Shown: positions 10,082 to 18,063 of the stretch, piece by piece
Numbering within the stretch: the first letter of the stretch is position 1
Layout: every line of letters begins with the position of its first letter
DNA from: Ochrovirga pacifica
Lineage (GTDB): Bacteria > Bacteroidota > Bacteroidia > Flavobacteriales > Flavobacteriaceae
Assembly (NCBI RefSeq): GCF_000220525.1
Contig: NZ_AFPK01000026.1
Span: 62,001 to 126,000 of the forward strand
Reading direction: 5' to 3'
DNA: 64,000 bases
Translations under genes and position numbers: made by a program
The notes under the pieces: generated by a model
Told to the model about the DNA's origin: nothing
The model's database searches: none
What the model saw: only the letters and a program-made list of their open reading frames with translations

Positions 10082-11605
10082 ATGAATTTATTAAAAAAAG
10101 TAGCAGGAGTATATGCTTTGCTTTTTTCTGCAATGCTATTTGCTCAATCTTCTAACGAACTTAGTTTATACAGACAAGACTTTAAAAACGTTGCGGCCAA
10201 AAATACCGTAAGTATTACTAGTTATCAAAAAAACGGAAAACACTTTATTTATACAGGAGGTGCTGGAGACTTAGATGTTTTTAGCATAGACAAAAAAGGG
10301 TTACTAACCCCCGTTAGTACACACGAATTACATAAGAAAAAAGGACCTGGTAGAGGTTTGGTAGCCGATCGTATTCAGGGAACTGACTTTTTGTTTGTGG
10401 GAAATAAGTTTGGAAATGCTGTTGAAGTATTTAAAATTTTAGACAATGGCTCTCTAGAACGTGTGTTTTTAGTAGAAGACACTCCAGAAACACACTTAGG
10501 AACCGTTATTACCATAGAAGTAGTACACATGAAAAAAGCTGCTTACTTATTTGTTGGTGGTTTAGAGGATACTCCAGGACTAACTTGTTTTAAAATTCAT
10601 GCTGATGGGAAATTGACTCATGTACAATCTATGAAAGACACCGAAAAAATTCACACGGATGGAATTATCGGAATGTTTACACATAAAATAAAAGGAAAAA
10701 CTTACTTGTTTACAGGAGGTTTTCAAGATAATGGGTTGAGTAGTTTTAGAATATATGAAAATGGAACTTTTAAAAACATCAGCAATATGGATGACAATAC
10801 TACGGATCGTTATCTAACAGGAACCTATCCTGTAACTGGAGTTAGTTTTGGTGATGAACACTATGTGATTGTAGGGCACAGACATCACAAATATTACACA
10901 AGAAAAGGATTTATTAAGAAAACAGATTTTGTATACCATGGAGATGCGGTAAGTATTTTTAAAGTCAGTAAAAAAGGAAAATTGATTCCTCATTCTGTTT
11001 TTAAAGATGATGAAAACACCCAGTTATCAGGACAAACTAGAATTGAAGTAATTTCTACTACCAATTCTGAAGCTGTTATTGCAGTAGGAACAAGAGACGA
11101 TGCTAGCATCCAACTTTTAAAATTAGACGCTAAAGGAATGCTACATCCTATAGACCACTTACAAACAGGATTTTCCATTTACTACGGATTAGAAGCTTTG
11201 ACCATAGACCAACAACCGTTATTAGTTGCGGGGTCTCAGTTGTGGGGGTTTCAGAAAATAGCGAGTTATAAAATTACTCCTAAAAACAAATCACAACAAG
11301 GAAAAACCATTAAACATGTAGTAAACTTAAAATTTAAAGAAGGAACACCAAAAGAAAAAATAGAGCATGCCATTTCAGTTTTTGAAGGGTTGGCAACTAA
11401 AATTCCAACCATCAGCCATATGGAAGGAGGATTGAACGACAGTACCGAAGGTCACAGTAAAGGATTTCAATACTGTTATACTATTAGCTTTAAAGACACT
11501 CATGCAAGAGAAATCTACTTGTTTCATCCCGAGCATTTAAAACTAGTAAGTATTGTGGGACCTTTATTAGACGATGTATTGGTAATGGATTATTGGACTA
11601 AGTAA
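10082..11605 (+). CDS. Secreted beta-propeller protein with C-terminal Dabb domain
   Basis: 507 residues. A signal peptide (MNLLKKVAGVYALLFSAMLFAQ) precedes a long beta-propeller (about residues 30-405) of recurring blades such as HFIYTGGAGDLDVFSIDKKG, FLFVGNKFGNAVEVFKI and YLFVGGLEDTPGLTCFKI. Residues about 410-505 (HVVNLKFKEG...LVSIVGPLLDDVLVMDYW) resemble a stress-responsive A/B barrel (Dabb) domain. The propeller resembles lactonase/LVIVD-type repeats, but no catalytic residues can be assigned. The fusion is unusual. ATG 10082 was chosen because the upstream part of the frame overlaps the preceding gene. Confidence 0.75.
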   Translation: MNLLKKVAGVYALLFSAMLFAQSSNELSLYRQDFKNVAAKNTVSITSYQKNGKHFIYTGGAGDLDVFSIDKKGLLTPVSTHELHKKKGPGRGLVADRIQGTDFLFVGNKFGNAVEVFKILDNGSLERVFLVEDTPETHLGTVITIEVVHMKKAAYLFVGGLEDTPGLTCFKIHADGKLTHVQSMKDTEKIHTDGIIGMFTHKIKGKTYLFTGGFQDNGLSSFRIYENGTFKNISNMDDNTTDRYLTGTYPVTGVSFGDEHYVIVGHRHHKYYTRKGFIKKTDFVYHGDAVSIFKVSKKGKLIPHSVFKDDENTQLSGQTRIEVISTTNSEAVIAVGTRDDASIQLLKLDAKGMLHPIDHLQTGFSIYYGLEALTIDQQPLLVAGSQLWGFQKIASYKITPKNKSQQGKTIKHVVNLKFKEGTPKEKIEHAISVFEGLATKIPTISHMEGGLNDSTEGHSKGFQYCYTISFKDTHAREIYLFHPEHLKLVSIVGPLLDDVLVMDYWTK

Positions 11606-11630
11606 ACAAAAATATAAACTATTTTTTATA

Positions 11631-11675
11631 ACATCCCCTTAGCTGTAAGCAAACACAGCTAAGGGGATGTTTTAC
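11631..11675 (+). terminator. Strong terminator after the propeller gene
   Basis: A 16-bp perfect stem (ACATCCCCTTAGCTGT / ACAGCTAAGGGGATGT), an 8-base loop, then TTTT. Confidence 0.9.
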
Positions 11676-11822
11676 TTTAAAATTTATTTACACAAAAAAG
11701 AAATAATTTCACAAAACTACAATGCAAAATACATTAATTAAGAATCATTTGTAATAAAGCCAATCGAATGTATTTTTTTATCAAAGCTTATTACTTCTTT
11801 TAATTTCGAAGAGAATTTAAAA

Positions 11823-12827
11823 ATGAATCATATGAAAAAATCACTTATCAAAACAACATTTTATGCAACTGCTATTGCTTTTACACTACTATCATTTACC
11901 AGCTGTAGTGACGATGACGAAAACTCAACCATGATGGACGATAAGCCTATGACCATTGGAGCATTTGTAGAAACCAATCAAAATTATTCTTCTTTAAATG
12001 CAGCACTAATAGCTACCGATCTTAAGAGCGTAACTACAGACAACAACCAAAACATAACTGTATTTGCACCAGACAATACTGCTTTTTCTGCTTTTCTAAG
12101 TGCTAAAGGATTTGCCAACGGTTTGGCTGATGTAGATACACCAGAAGAAATTGCTTTGGTAAAAAACATTTTACTAAATCATGTTATTTTAGACAACGAG
12201 GTAAAAGCATCTTCAGTAGTGAGTACTGCACCTGCATACATAAAAAATGCAGCTATGGGTCCCAAAGATGTAGCCAATCAAGATACACATATTTCTTTAT
12301 TTTATGATGTTGTAGAAGGTGATGTACTACTAAACGGAAAAGTAACGGTAACAACTCCTGATGCTTACGATGCAACAAACGGTATAATACATGCTGTAGA
12401 TCAAGTAATTGATTTGCCTATGATTTCAACTTTTGTGGTTGCCGATGCAAGAGTTTCTATTCTAAAAGAAAAGTTAATAGAAACACAACTAGTAGCTCCT
12501 GTAGACAATCAAAACCCTGCTACTGTTTTTGCACCTTTAAATGCTGCATTTTCAGCTCTTGAAAGCGTTCCTAGCGGAAGTACTTTAGAAAACATCTTAA
12601 AATATCATGTCATTTCAGGAGCAAATGCTGTGGCTTCTGACCTTCCAAATTTAAGAAGTAATACACCTGAAACTTTACAAGGACAAACTATTGCCATAAC
12701 ATCTACTAACTCTATTCAAGGAAACGACAATACTGATGCTGCAAACTTTGTTATTAACGATATACAAGCGGCAAACGGTGTTATACATGTAATCGATAAA
12801 GTTTTATTGCCAAACATGGATAAATAA
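11823..12827 (+). CDS. Fasciclin (FAS1) domain lipoprotein
   Basis: A 334-residue lipoprotein: basic N-terminus, hydrophobic stretch and lipobox LLSFTSC, followed by an acidic DDDE run of the kind that often marks surface export in Bacteroidota. Two FAS1 domains follow (about 45-200 and 200-334), each with NITVFAPDNTAF / ATVFAPLNAAF in the H1 region and a closing GIIHAVDQVI / GVIHVIDKVL motif. FAS1 proteins act in adhesion or matrix binding. The start may be ATG 11823 or ATG 11832. Its 3' terminator lies inside the convergent XRE gene. Confidence 0.88.
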   Translation: MNHMKKSLIKTTFYATAIAFTLLSFTSCSDDDENSTMMDDKPMTIGAFVETNQNYSSLNAALIATDLKSVTTDNNQNITVFAPDNTAFSAFLSAKGFANGLADVDTPEEIALVKNILLNHVILDNEVKASSVVSTAPAYIKNAAMGPKDVANQDTHISLFYDVVEGDVLLNGKVTVTTPDAYDATNGIIHAVDQVIDLPMISTFVVADARVSILKEKLIETQLVAPVDNQNPATVFAPLNAAFSALESVPSGSTLENILKYHVISGANAVASDLPNLRSNTPETLQGQTIAITSTNSIQGNDNTDAANFVINDIQAANGVIHVIDKVLLPNMDK

Positions 12828-12833
12828 GAACTT

Positions 12834-13568
12834 TTATTGATCATTCAACTTATTCATAATTTGATTGATTTTATCCTCGATACCCGAAGTAAACTTCGGG
12901 TATCTTTTTAAAAGCACCTCTGTTACTTTCCAAAAATAAACCTCATCATTAATATCTATTTCTATTATTGGTACATGAATATGATCAGCCTTTAATAAAT
13001 GATGTGTTTCATTTTTTTGATATCTTCTTACAAACAAATCAGACTTATGCAAAACAATTAAGACTTCTCCCTTTTTTATTTCTGATGCCAAGACTCTTGT
13101 TCCAACAACTACATCGTGCAAAAACAAACCTTCGTGATTGACAACCATGGTTAAATCTTGGGTTTCAAAAGCCAAATAATTTTCATTCTCTTTTATTGGT
13201 AAAGTAAGCGTGGGCAAATCTGCATAACTTTGTGTTTTGGGAAAATTCTCTGTAAATCTTTTTAAATTCAACGCAGCTACAAACGGAACTTTTACCAACG
13301 CATTTTTCATTACTTGATGTATGTCTGTTGTAATACCACCATCAAAACTTAACAATTGATTTACGGTAACCTCTTTTGTTAGCATGTCATCTATAGAAAT
13401 GCTAAAATAATTAGCTACTTTAATAATTGTATCAATCTTAGGTTCACTCCTACCCTCTTCGTAAGCCCCTAGTGTAGCTCTTTTTAAATCAAACAAATCG
13501 GCAAAAACTTGTTGACTCATTTTTTTCACACTTCTAATTTTTTTAACATTTCTACCAAAAAATGACAT
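12834..13568 (-). CDS. XRE-family regulator with S24/LexA-like C-terminal domain
   Basis: 244 residues. HTH_3 domain at about 8-62 (MSQQVFADLFDLKRATLGAY is the recognition unit), then a C-terminal half (about 105-215) resembling the beta-rich S24 peptidase fold (LTLPIKENENYLAFETQ, GTRVLASEIKKGEVLIV). A Ser/Lys autocleavage pair is not evident, so it is more likely a ligand or dimerisation domain than a self-cleaving repressor. It is divergent from the PspA/polyamine cluster. Two matching 18-bp motifs in the intergenic region are likely its operators, one 3-20 bases upstream of its own ATG, which implies autoregulation. Confidence 0.85.
   Translation of the reverse strand: MSFFGRNVKKIRSVKKMSQQVFADLFDLKRATLGAYEEGRSEPKIDTIIKVANYFSISIDDMLTKEVTVNQLLSFDGGITTDIHQVMKNALVKVPFVAALNLKRFTENFPKTQSYADLPTLTLPIKENENYLAFETQDLTMVVNHEGLFLHDVVVGTRVLASEIKKGEVLIVLHKSDLFVRRYQKNETHHLLKADHIHVPIIEIDINDEVYFWKVTEVLLKRYPKFTSGIEDKINQIMNKLNDQ
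12879..12909 (+). terminator. Terminator for the FAS1 gene inside the XRE coding region
   Basis: GATACCCGAA, a 6-base loop, TTCGGGTATC, then TTTTT on the plus strand. It lies 52 bases after the FAS1 stop, inside the C-terminal codons of the convergent XRE gene. Confidence 0.75.
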
Positions 13569-13570
13569 AT

Positions 13571-13588
13571 TTTGCTAATTTTATTTGC
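13571..13588. promoter_or_regulatory. Candidate XRE operator, copy 1
   Basis: TTTGCTAATTTTATTTGC. It matches copy 2 (13679-13696, opposite orientation) at 16 of 18 positions. It overlaps the -33 TTG of the cluster promoter and lies just upstream of the XRE start codon. Binding here could repress both directions. Confidence 0.55.
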
Positions 13589-13614
13589 AATTATATTTTT
13601 TACTCGTATATTTG
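13585..13614 (+). promoter_or_regulatory. Promoter of the PspA/polyamine cluster
   Basis: TTG (13585-13587), a 19-base spacer, TATATTTG (13607-13614): the best consensus promoter in the window. Predicted start near 13621, leaving a leader of about 160 bases before the YbjN-like ATG. Confidence 0.65.
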
Positions 13615-13678
13615 ATCCGTAATAATCCTTAAAAAAACCACTACAATGCATCAAAAATAAAGCAAAACAGCTCTAAAA

Positions 13679-13696
13679 GCAAATTATATTAGCAAA
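13679..13696. promoter_or_regulatory. Candidate XRE operator, copy 2
   Basis: GCAAATTATATTAGCAAA, the inverted counterpart of copy 1, lies downstream of the promoter inside the presumed leader. Centres are 108 bp apart, so looping or roadblock repression is possible. Confidence 0.5.
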
Positions 13697-13782
13697 CAAA
13701 AATAAAATTCTAACCTTTCAAAACATCTTTAACTCAAATGTGTTTTGTAATATTAAAAAGAAAAAATCTTAATTCTAGTTAC

Positions 13783-14178
13783 ATGGAAAACCACTTCGAT
13801 ACAATCAAAAATTATTTAATAGAACTGAATTATAGCATTTCTCACGAAGATAAAGAAGACGGAATTATTATGATTCAAAATCAAAGTGAAGGAATTAACA
13901 ACATGATTCTTGGCATTGCCGATCCTATTTTGATTATTGAGCAATACATTTTTAAAATAAACCAACCTAACGAAACTATTTTTAAACAGTTACTTCAGAA
14001 AAACAGAGACATTGTACATGGTGCATTTGTTTTGGACGAATCGGGAGAAAAGGTAATTTTTAGAGACACTTTACAAATAGAAAATATTGATTTGAACGAA
14101 TTAGAAGCATCAATCAATTCTCTAGGTTTGTTACTAAGCGAATTTTCAGATCAGATTATAGAATTTTCAAAAGCATAA
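13783..14178 (+). CDS. YbjN-like protein (type III secretion chaperone-like fold)
   Basis: A 131-residue soluble acidic protein (MENHFDTIKNYLIELNYSIS) with the alpha/beta pattern of YbjN-like proteins: short helix, strands IIMIQNQSEGINNMILGIAD, helix pair, then GAFVLDESGEKVIFRDTLQ. YbjN-type folds resemble secretion chaperones and commonly sit beside PspA genes; a PspA-binding or chaperone role is inference. ATG 13783 was chosen over an upstream in-frame ATG at 13738, which would add 15 residues of unlike composition. It is the first gene of the cluster. A weak hairpin (about 14186-14205) without a T-run follows. Confidence 0.78.
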   Translation: MENHFDTIKNYLIELNYSISHEDKEDGIIMIQNQSEGINNMILGIADPILIIEQYIFKINQPNETIFKQLLQKNRDIVHGAFVLDESGEKVIFRDTLQIENIDLNELEASINSLGLLLSEFSDQIIEFSKA

Positions 14179-14289
14179 CAAAAAAAGAGCGTTCATTACA
14201 ACGCTTAGATTATTAACAATACAATAGATTTTAGATACTGAGAGTAAAATTTTTAAGTATCTAAAGTTTTTAACAAAAAAAATACAATT

Positions 14290-14988
14290 ATGAATATTTT
14301 TAAACGCTTATTTAATGTTGGTAAAGCAGAAGCACACGCTGCTATAGACAAAATGGAAGACCCTATTAAAATGACAGAACAGGGAATTCGTGACATGAAA
14401 AATGATCTGACACAAGCCTTGGAAGGATTGGCACAAGTAAAAGCCATGTTGATTCGATCTAAAAACGATAAAGAGACTTTTGAAACCAAAGCCAAAGATT
14501 ATCAAAATAAAGCCATGCTAATTTTACAAAAAGTGCAAAAAGGTGAACTGTCTTCTGAAGACGGAGACCGTTTGGCTAAAGAAGCTTTGATAAAAAAAGA
14601 AGAAAACCAAGCACATGTAAACAGAGCACAGGTAGAGATTGAAAAATTTACAGACTCCGTTAACCAGCTAGAACGTAATGTAAACACATTAAAAAGTAAT
14701 ATTAGCAAATGGGAAAATGAACTAAAAACCCTAAAAGCTCGTGTAAAAGTATCTAACGCAACCAAAAATCTAAACAAACAAATGGCTGCTATAGACAGTT
14801 CTAGCACTGTAAACATGTTAGAAAAAATGAAAGAAAAAGTAGCACAAGAAGAAGCTTTAGCTGATGCATACGGAGATATTGCTAACGAATCTAAAAGTGT
14901 AGACGAAGAAATTGACAAAGTACTAGACAATACCAACACTAGTGCAGATAACGATCTAGATGCCTTAAAAAAACAAATGGGATTGTAA
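14290..14988 (+). CDS. pspA: PspA/IM30 family protein
   Basis: A 232-residue, almost wholly alpha-helical coiled-coil protein of the ESCRT-III-like PspA/Vipp1 family, which coats and protects the inner membrane under stress. The amphipathic N-terminus (MNIFKRLFNVGKAEAHAAID) is followed by the family signature KMEDPIKMTEQGIRDMKNDL, the long hairpin helices and a C-terminal DLDALKKQMGL tail typical of the LiaH/YjfJ type. There is no pspF, pspB or pspC nearby; control is probably through the XRE regulator. A T-rich hairpin follows the gene, so downstream genes may be partly attenuated. Confidence 0.9.
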   Translation: MNIFKRLFNVGKAEAHAAIDKMEDPIKMTEQGIRDMKNDLTQALEGLAQVKAMLIRSKNDKETFETKAKDYQNKAMLILQKVQKGELSSEDGDRLAKEALIKKEENQAHVNRAQVEIEKFTDSVNQLERNVNTLKSNISKWENELKTLKARVKVSNATKNLNKQMAAIDSSSTVNMLEKMKEKVAQEEALADAYGDIANESKSVDEEIDKVLDNTNTSADNDLDALKKQMGL

Positions 14989-15001
14989 GTTCAAAAAACA
15001 T

Positions 15002-15035
15002 AAAAGACAATAAACTATGGCTTGTTGTCTTTTTT
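15002..15035 (+). terminator. Hairpin with T-run after pspA
   Basis: AAAAGACAA pairs with TTGTCTTTT, followed by T residues, 14 bases after pspA and overlapping the leader of the next gene. It may lower expression of the rest of the cluster relative to pspA. Confidence 0.6.
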
Positions 15036-15045
15036 AATAAAAATT

Positions 15046-15642
15046 ATGAGAATTTTATACAGATTACTAGCTATTCTTTTTTTGTGGAGTGTATTTTCTT
15101 GTGTAAAAAAAGAAAAGACAATACACCCTAAGTCCATTGCAATGAACAAAAAAGCTACTACGTTTTATTTACAAAACAAACTCGATAGTGCCTTTCTGTA
15201 TTTAAATAAATCTATTGAGATCGATGCAAAAAATACTGCTTCTATAAGTACTAAGATGAGTCTGTATATTAAACAAAAAAAATACGCAGAAGCCTTAGCT
15301 GAGAACTCAACTTTGCTAAAATTAAACTCCGACTCTGGAGGTACTTATTTTATAAGAGGTATCTTGTTGGAACGGCTTCAAGATAGTGCAAAAGCTAAAG
15401 AAGCATTTCTCAAAAGCGTATCTATTTTTGATATAGATCTATCAAAAGTTAGAGAAGAGAAACAATCTAAGAGCATTCGGATGAACAGAGCTATTTCCTT
15501 GTTGTTTTTAGGTGATGACCAGGCTTTTAAAAAACAGTTAAACATACTTTCACATAGCAAAGATGAATGGGATAAGAAAATGTTAAAAACCTATCACAAA
15601 ATAACAAAAAAATCTATTACGAACAACATACTATCGGAGTGA
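15046..15642 (+). CDS. TPR-repeat lipoprotein
   Basis: 198 residues: short signal sequence with lipobox VFSC (MRILYRLLAILFLWSVFSC), then TPR-like helices (KATTFYLQNKLDSAFLYLNKSIEI, KKYAEALAENSTLLKLNSDSG, ERLQDSAKAKEAFLKS). Probably an outer-membrane-anchored scaffold facing the periplasm; partner unknown. The upstream TTG at 15022 is rejected because ATG 15046 starts the signal peptide directly. It sits inside the PspA/polyamine cluster. Confidence 0.75.
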   Translation: MRILYRLLAILFLWSVFSCVKKEKTIHPKSIAMNKKATTFYLQNKLDSAFLYLNKSIEIDAKNTASISTKMSLYIKQKKYAEALAENSTLLKLNSDSGGTYFIRGILLERLQDSAKAKEAFLKSVSIFDIDLSKVREEKQSKSIRMNRAISLLFLGDDQAFKKQLNILSHSKDEWDKKMLKTYHKITKKSITNNILSE

Positions 15643-15706
15643 CGATAAATGTGCATATTTACAGTGGATATGGATGTTCTATGAAAGTTATTAAACAAAA
15701 TACCAC

Positions 15707-16258
15707 ATGAGAATATTTAACTTTTTTAAAAAGAAAGAAACAGAACGACACTTTGACCCCCTGAATATTAAGGTGGCCGATTTAGAAAAAAATTATTTAT
15801 TTGACTACAACCTAGAAACTTGGATGGTAACAGCCATGTTTGAGTATGATTGGGGAAACAACTTTTTTACAAGAGAGTTTGTCGTTAAAAATGGTTCGCA
15901 AAAAAAATACCTAGAGATTGAAGATGACGGAGGGCTTACACTTACGCTTTCTAGAGACATTAAACTGCGAAAATTAGGAGTCAATGTTACCAATCACATC
16001 GATCTTAATAACGAGCCTCCCAAAGAAATTGTTTTTGAAGGCACTCTTTATTATTTAGACGAAAAATCTCCTGGTTACAGTAGAAATGTAGAAAACGACA
16101 ACTGGGAAGAACTGCTATCTTTTGACTATTTTGATGAAGATGAACAAAAAACACTCTGTATAACCCAATATGGTGATTATGAGTTTGAAGCCACACAAGG
16201 AATCGTAATTCAAGAATCAGATATCAGCAACATTTTACCCGCCCAGCAGGATAATTAA
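15707..16258 (+). CDS. DUF4178-like protein
   Basis: A 183-residue soluble protein (MRIFNFFKKKETERHFDPLN). It resembles DUF4178: an alternating beta pattern with REFVVKNGSQKKYLEIEDDGG, EIVFEGTLYYLDEKSPGYSR, NWEELLSFDYFDED and YEFEATQGIVI. Function unknown, but DUF4178 genes recur next to DUF350, spermidine-synthase-like and AdoMet decarboxylase genes, exactly as here. There is no signal peptide, so it is probably cytosolic or peripheral to the inner membrane. Confidence 0.7.
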   Translation: MRIFNFFKKKETERHFDPLNIKVADLEKNYLFDYNLETWMVTAMFEYDWGNNFFTREFVVKNGSQKKYLEIEDDGGLTLTLSRDIKLRKLGVNVTNHIDLNNEPPKEIVFEGTLYYLDEKSPGYSRNVENDNWEELLSFDYFDEDEQKTLCITQYGDYEFEATQGIVIQESDISNILPAQQDN

Positions 16259-16284
16259 TTATATTTGATTCAAAATTCTTCAAC

Positions 16285-17082
16285 ATGAAATATTTTATCA
16301 AAATCAGTTTTTTTGTATTGATTTTAAGTTTGTTTTCTTGTGGTAGCGATCGTCCTAAATACGTAAAATCTCCTATAGACAATTTAATTACTCAATACAT
16401 TGATGAGCAAAATTACAGTGTAATTTTAGCAGATATGAACTACAATGAAAATCAAGATGCGTATTTTCATAAATATAAAATTATTATTCCTACGCCCAAC
16501 AACACTCCTAGTGCCGAGGATGACTTTAATCTAAAAACTACTGATTGGAAAAAGGTAAGTCCCGTAATTTTTGAACAATATCAAAATGACTTAGGAATGA
16601 CTATTTTATCTAAAAAAAATGGAGTTTTAGATAAAAAAACAGCTCCTGCAGGTTACGACAACTATGTAGGAAATCCTAAATATGGGCACTGGCAAACAGC
16701 CTCTAACGGAAGTTCTTTTTGGGCTTTTTACGGACAATATGCTTTTATGCAATCACTTTTTGGCTGGGGTTCTGGCTACCGTTATTACAGAGACGATTAC
16801 AATTACTACAACAACTACAGGGGCCGTAGTAACTATTATGGTAGAAACAATACATTTGGCACCAAAAACTATAAAAATAGTAATTCTACCTGGGCTAGTA
16901 AATCTCAAAGTTTTAAACAAAGAGTACAAAGTAAGGTAAAAAAAAGTAGCTCTTATGCTAAGTCTAAAAGTTACTCTTCTGGTAAAAGCTATGGCACGTC
17001 TAACAAAAAAACTTACAGAAGTAACAGTCGCTACAATAGTGGTTCTTCTTACCGCTCTAGAAGTGGTGGTTTCGGAAAATAA
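16285..17082 (+). CDS. Lipoprotein with Tyr/Arg/Ser-rich low-complexity tail
   Basis: 265 residues. Lipobox LSLFSC, then a folded N-terminal part (about 25-165) and a low-complexity C-terminal third dominated by Tyr, Asn, Arg, Ser and Gly, ending SRSGGFGK. It occupies the place of DUF4247 lipoproteins in related clusters of other phyla and has the same layout (lipoprotein with a Ser/Gly-rich basic tail), but I cannot confirm homology. The tail is strongly basic and aromatic, so it could bind polyanions or phase-separate; that is speculation. Confidence 0.65.
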   Translation: MKYFIKISFFVLILSLFSCGSDRPKYVKSPIDNLITQYIDEQNYSVILADMNYNENQDAYFHKYKIIIPTPNNTPSAEDDFNLKTTDWKKVSPVIFEQYQNDLGMTILSKKNGVLDKKTAPAGYDNYVGNPKYGHWQTASNGSSFWAFYGQYAFMQSLFGWGSGYRYYRDDYNYYNNYRGRSNYYGRNNTFGTKNYKNSNSTWASKSQSFKQRVQSKVKKSSSYAKSKSYSSGKSYGTSNKKTYRSNSRYNSGSSYRSRSGGFGK

Positions 17083-17104
17083 TCAACAATATAAAAATTA
17101 GATC

Positions 17105-17974
17105 ATGGATACAGCGTTTGATTTTACAACCTATTTCTACTCCGCAGGATATGTACTCTCTGGATTGCTTATTTTTGTTTTAGGAAAATTAGCTTACAAG
17201 TTTACCCATTCAAAAATCAATATTCAGAATGAATTGGTAGAAAAAGACAATTTTGCTTTTATACTTTCTTACATAGGATATTTTATTGGCTTGTTAATTA
17301 CCATTGGCGGTAGCATTATTGGCGAAAGCTATGGTTTTTGGATAGATATTGAGCATATTTTTATCTATGGAACTTTATCCATTTTGTTGCTTCAAATTTC
17401 TAATTTTATAGCTAACAAGCTTATTTTGCCTAAGTTTGATTTGAAAAAAGAAATAATTATTGATCAAAATGAAGGAACGGGAATTATAGAAGCCATTATT
17501 TACGTTGTAAACGGACTTATTTTATACGGTGCTTTGGTTGGAGAATCAGAAACCTTAACCGAAGGAATTTTAACTTTTGTAATCTATTGGGCTATTGGAA
17601 ATATTATGTTAGTCCTTACTTCTAAAATTTACGGTTGGTGGCTAGATTACAATATTCATGAACAGATTGAAAAAGACAATGTTGCTGCAGGAATTGCTTT
17701 TGGAGGTGCTTTGTTAGCTATAGGAATTATTATTATGAATGCTTTAATTGCTCCTTTTGAAGACTGGACAACCACTATTATTGATATTTCTATACAAATG
17801 GTTTTGGCTACAATCTTGTTACCAATAATGCGCTTTTTTGCTGATACAATTCTATTACCTGGGCAAAAATTAACGGATGAAATTGTGCATCAAGAAAAGC
17901 CCAATTTAGGAGCTGGTTTGGTAGAAGCTTTTGCCTATGCAGGTTCTGCTGTTCTAATTTCTTGGTGCTTGTAA
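17105..17974 (+). CDS. DUF350 (YjfL-like) membrane protein, duplicated
   Basis: A 289-residue inner-membrane protein with about eight hydrophobic helices in two halves, each a DUF350-like unit. The conserved charged-then-small motif recurs: LVEKDNFAFILSYIGYFIG, IEKDNVAAGIAFGGALLAIG and HQEKPNLGAGLVEAFAYAG. DUF350 proteins accompany PspA homologues and polyamine ligases (as YjfL does in E. coli). The role is unknown; a channel or sensor in the inner membrane is plausible. It lies 22 bases after the preceding lipoprotein. Confidence 0.8.
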   Translation: MDTAFDFTTYFYSAGYVLSGLLIFVLGKLAYKFTHSKINIQNELVEKDNFAFILSYIGYFIGLLITIGGSIIGESYGFWIDIEHIFIYGTLSILLLQISNFIANKLILPKFDLKKEIIIDQNEGTGIIEAIIYVVNGLILYGALVGESETLTEGILTFVIYWAIGNIMLVLTSKIYGWWLDYNIHEQIEKDNVAAGIAFGGALLAIGIIIMNALIAPFEDWTTTIIDISIQMVLATILLPIMRFFADTILLPGQKLTDEIVHQEKPNLGAGLVEAFAYAGSAVLISWCL

Positions 17975-17994
17975 GAACATTACGGTACTTTGTT

Positions 17995-18019
17995 ATCTTA
18001 ATATTAATTTTATTAAGAT
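17995..18019 (+). repeat. AT-rich inverted repeat before the spermidine synthase gene
   Basis: ATCTTAATA, a 7-base spacer, TATTAAGAT: a perfect 9-bp stem, 45 bases before the TTG start. It could be a weak RNA hairpin tuning the downstream genes. No T-run of terminator type follows. Confidence 0.4.
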
Positions 18020-18063
18020 GCATTAAGTGTCAAAGGCAATATTCAAATTAAAAAGCTCACAAT

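Noticed and set aside
14232-14261. Hairpin AGATACT...AGTATCT before pspA considered as a riboswitch or attenuator
   Set aside because: A single 7-bp stem with a long AT loop and no T-run; too weak to call.
14502-14939. 145-codon open frame antisense to pspA
   Set aside because: Ser/Phe/Leu-rich antisense of a Lys/Glu-rich coiled coil, a common artefact.
16682-16939. 85-codon frame with Thr/Ile repeats inside the Tyr-rich lipoprotein gene
   Set aside because: Produced by the repetitive TAC/AAC codons read in another frame.
16780-17080. Repeat-rich DNA considered as a tandem repeat or CRISPR-like array
   Set aside because: The periodicity comes from low-complexity coding sequence (Tyr, Asn, Ser, Arg); there are no regular repeats with unique spacers.
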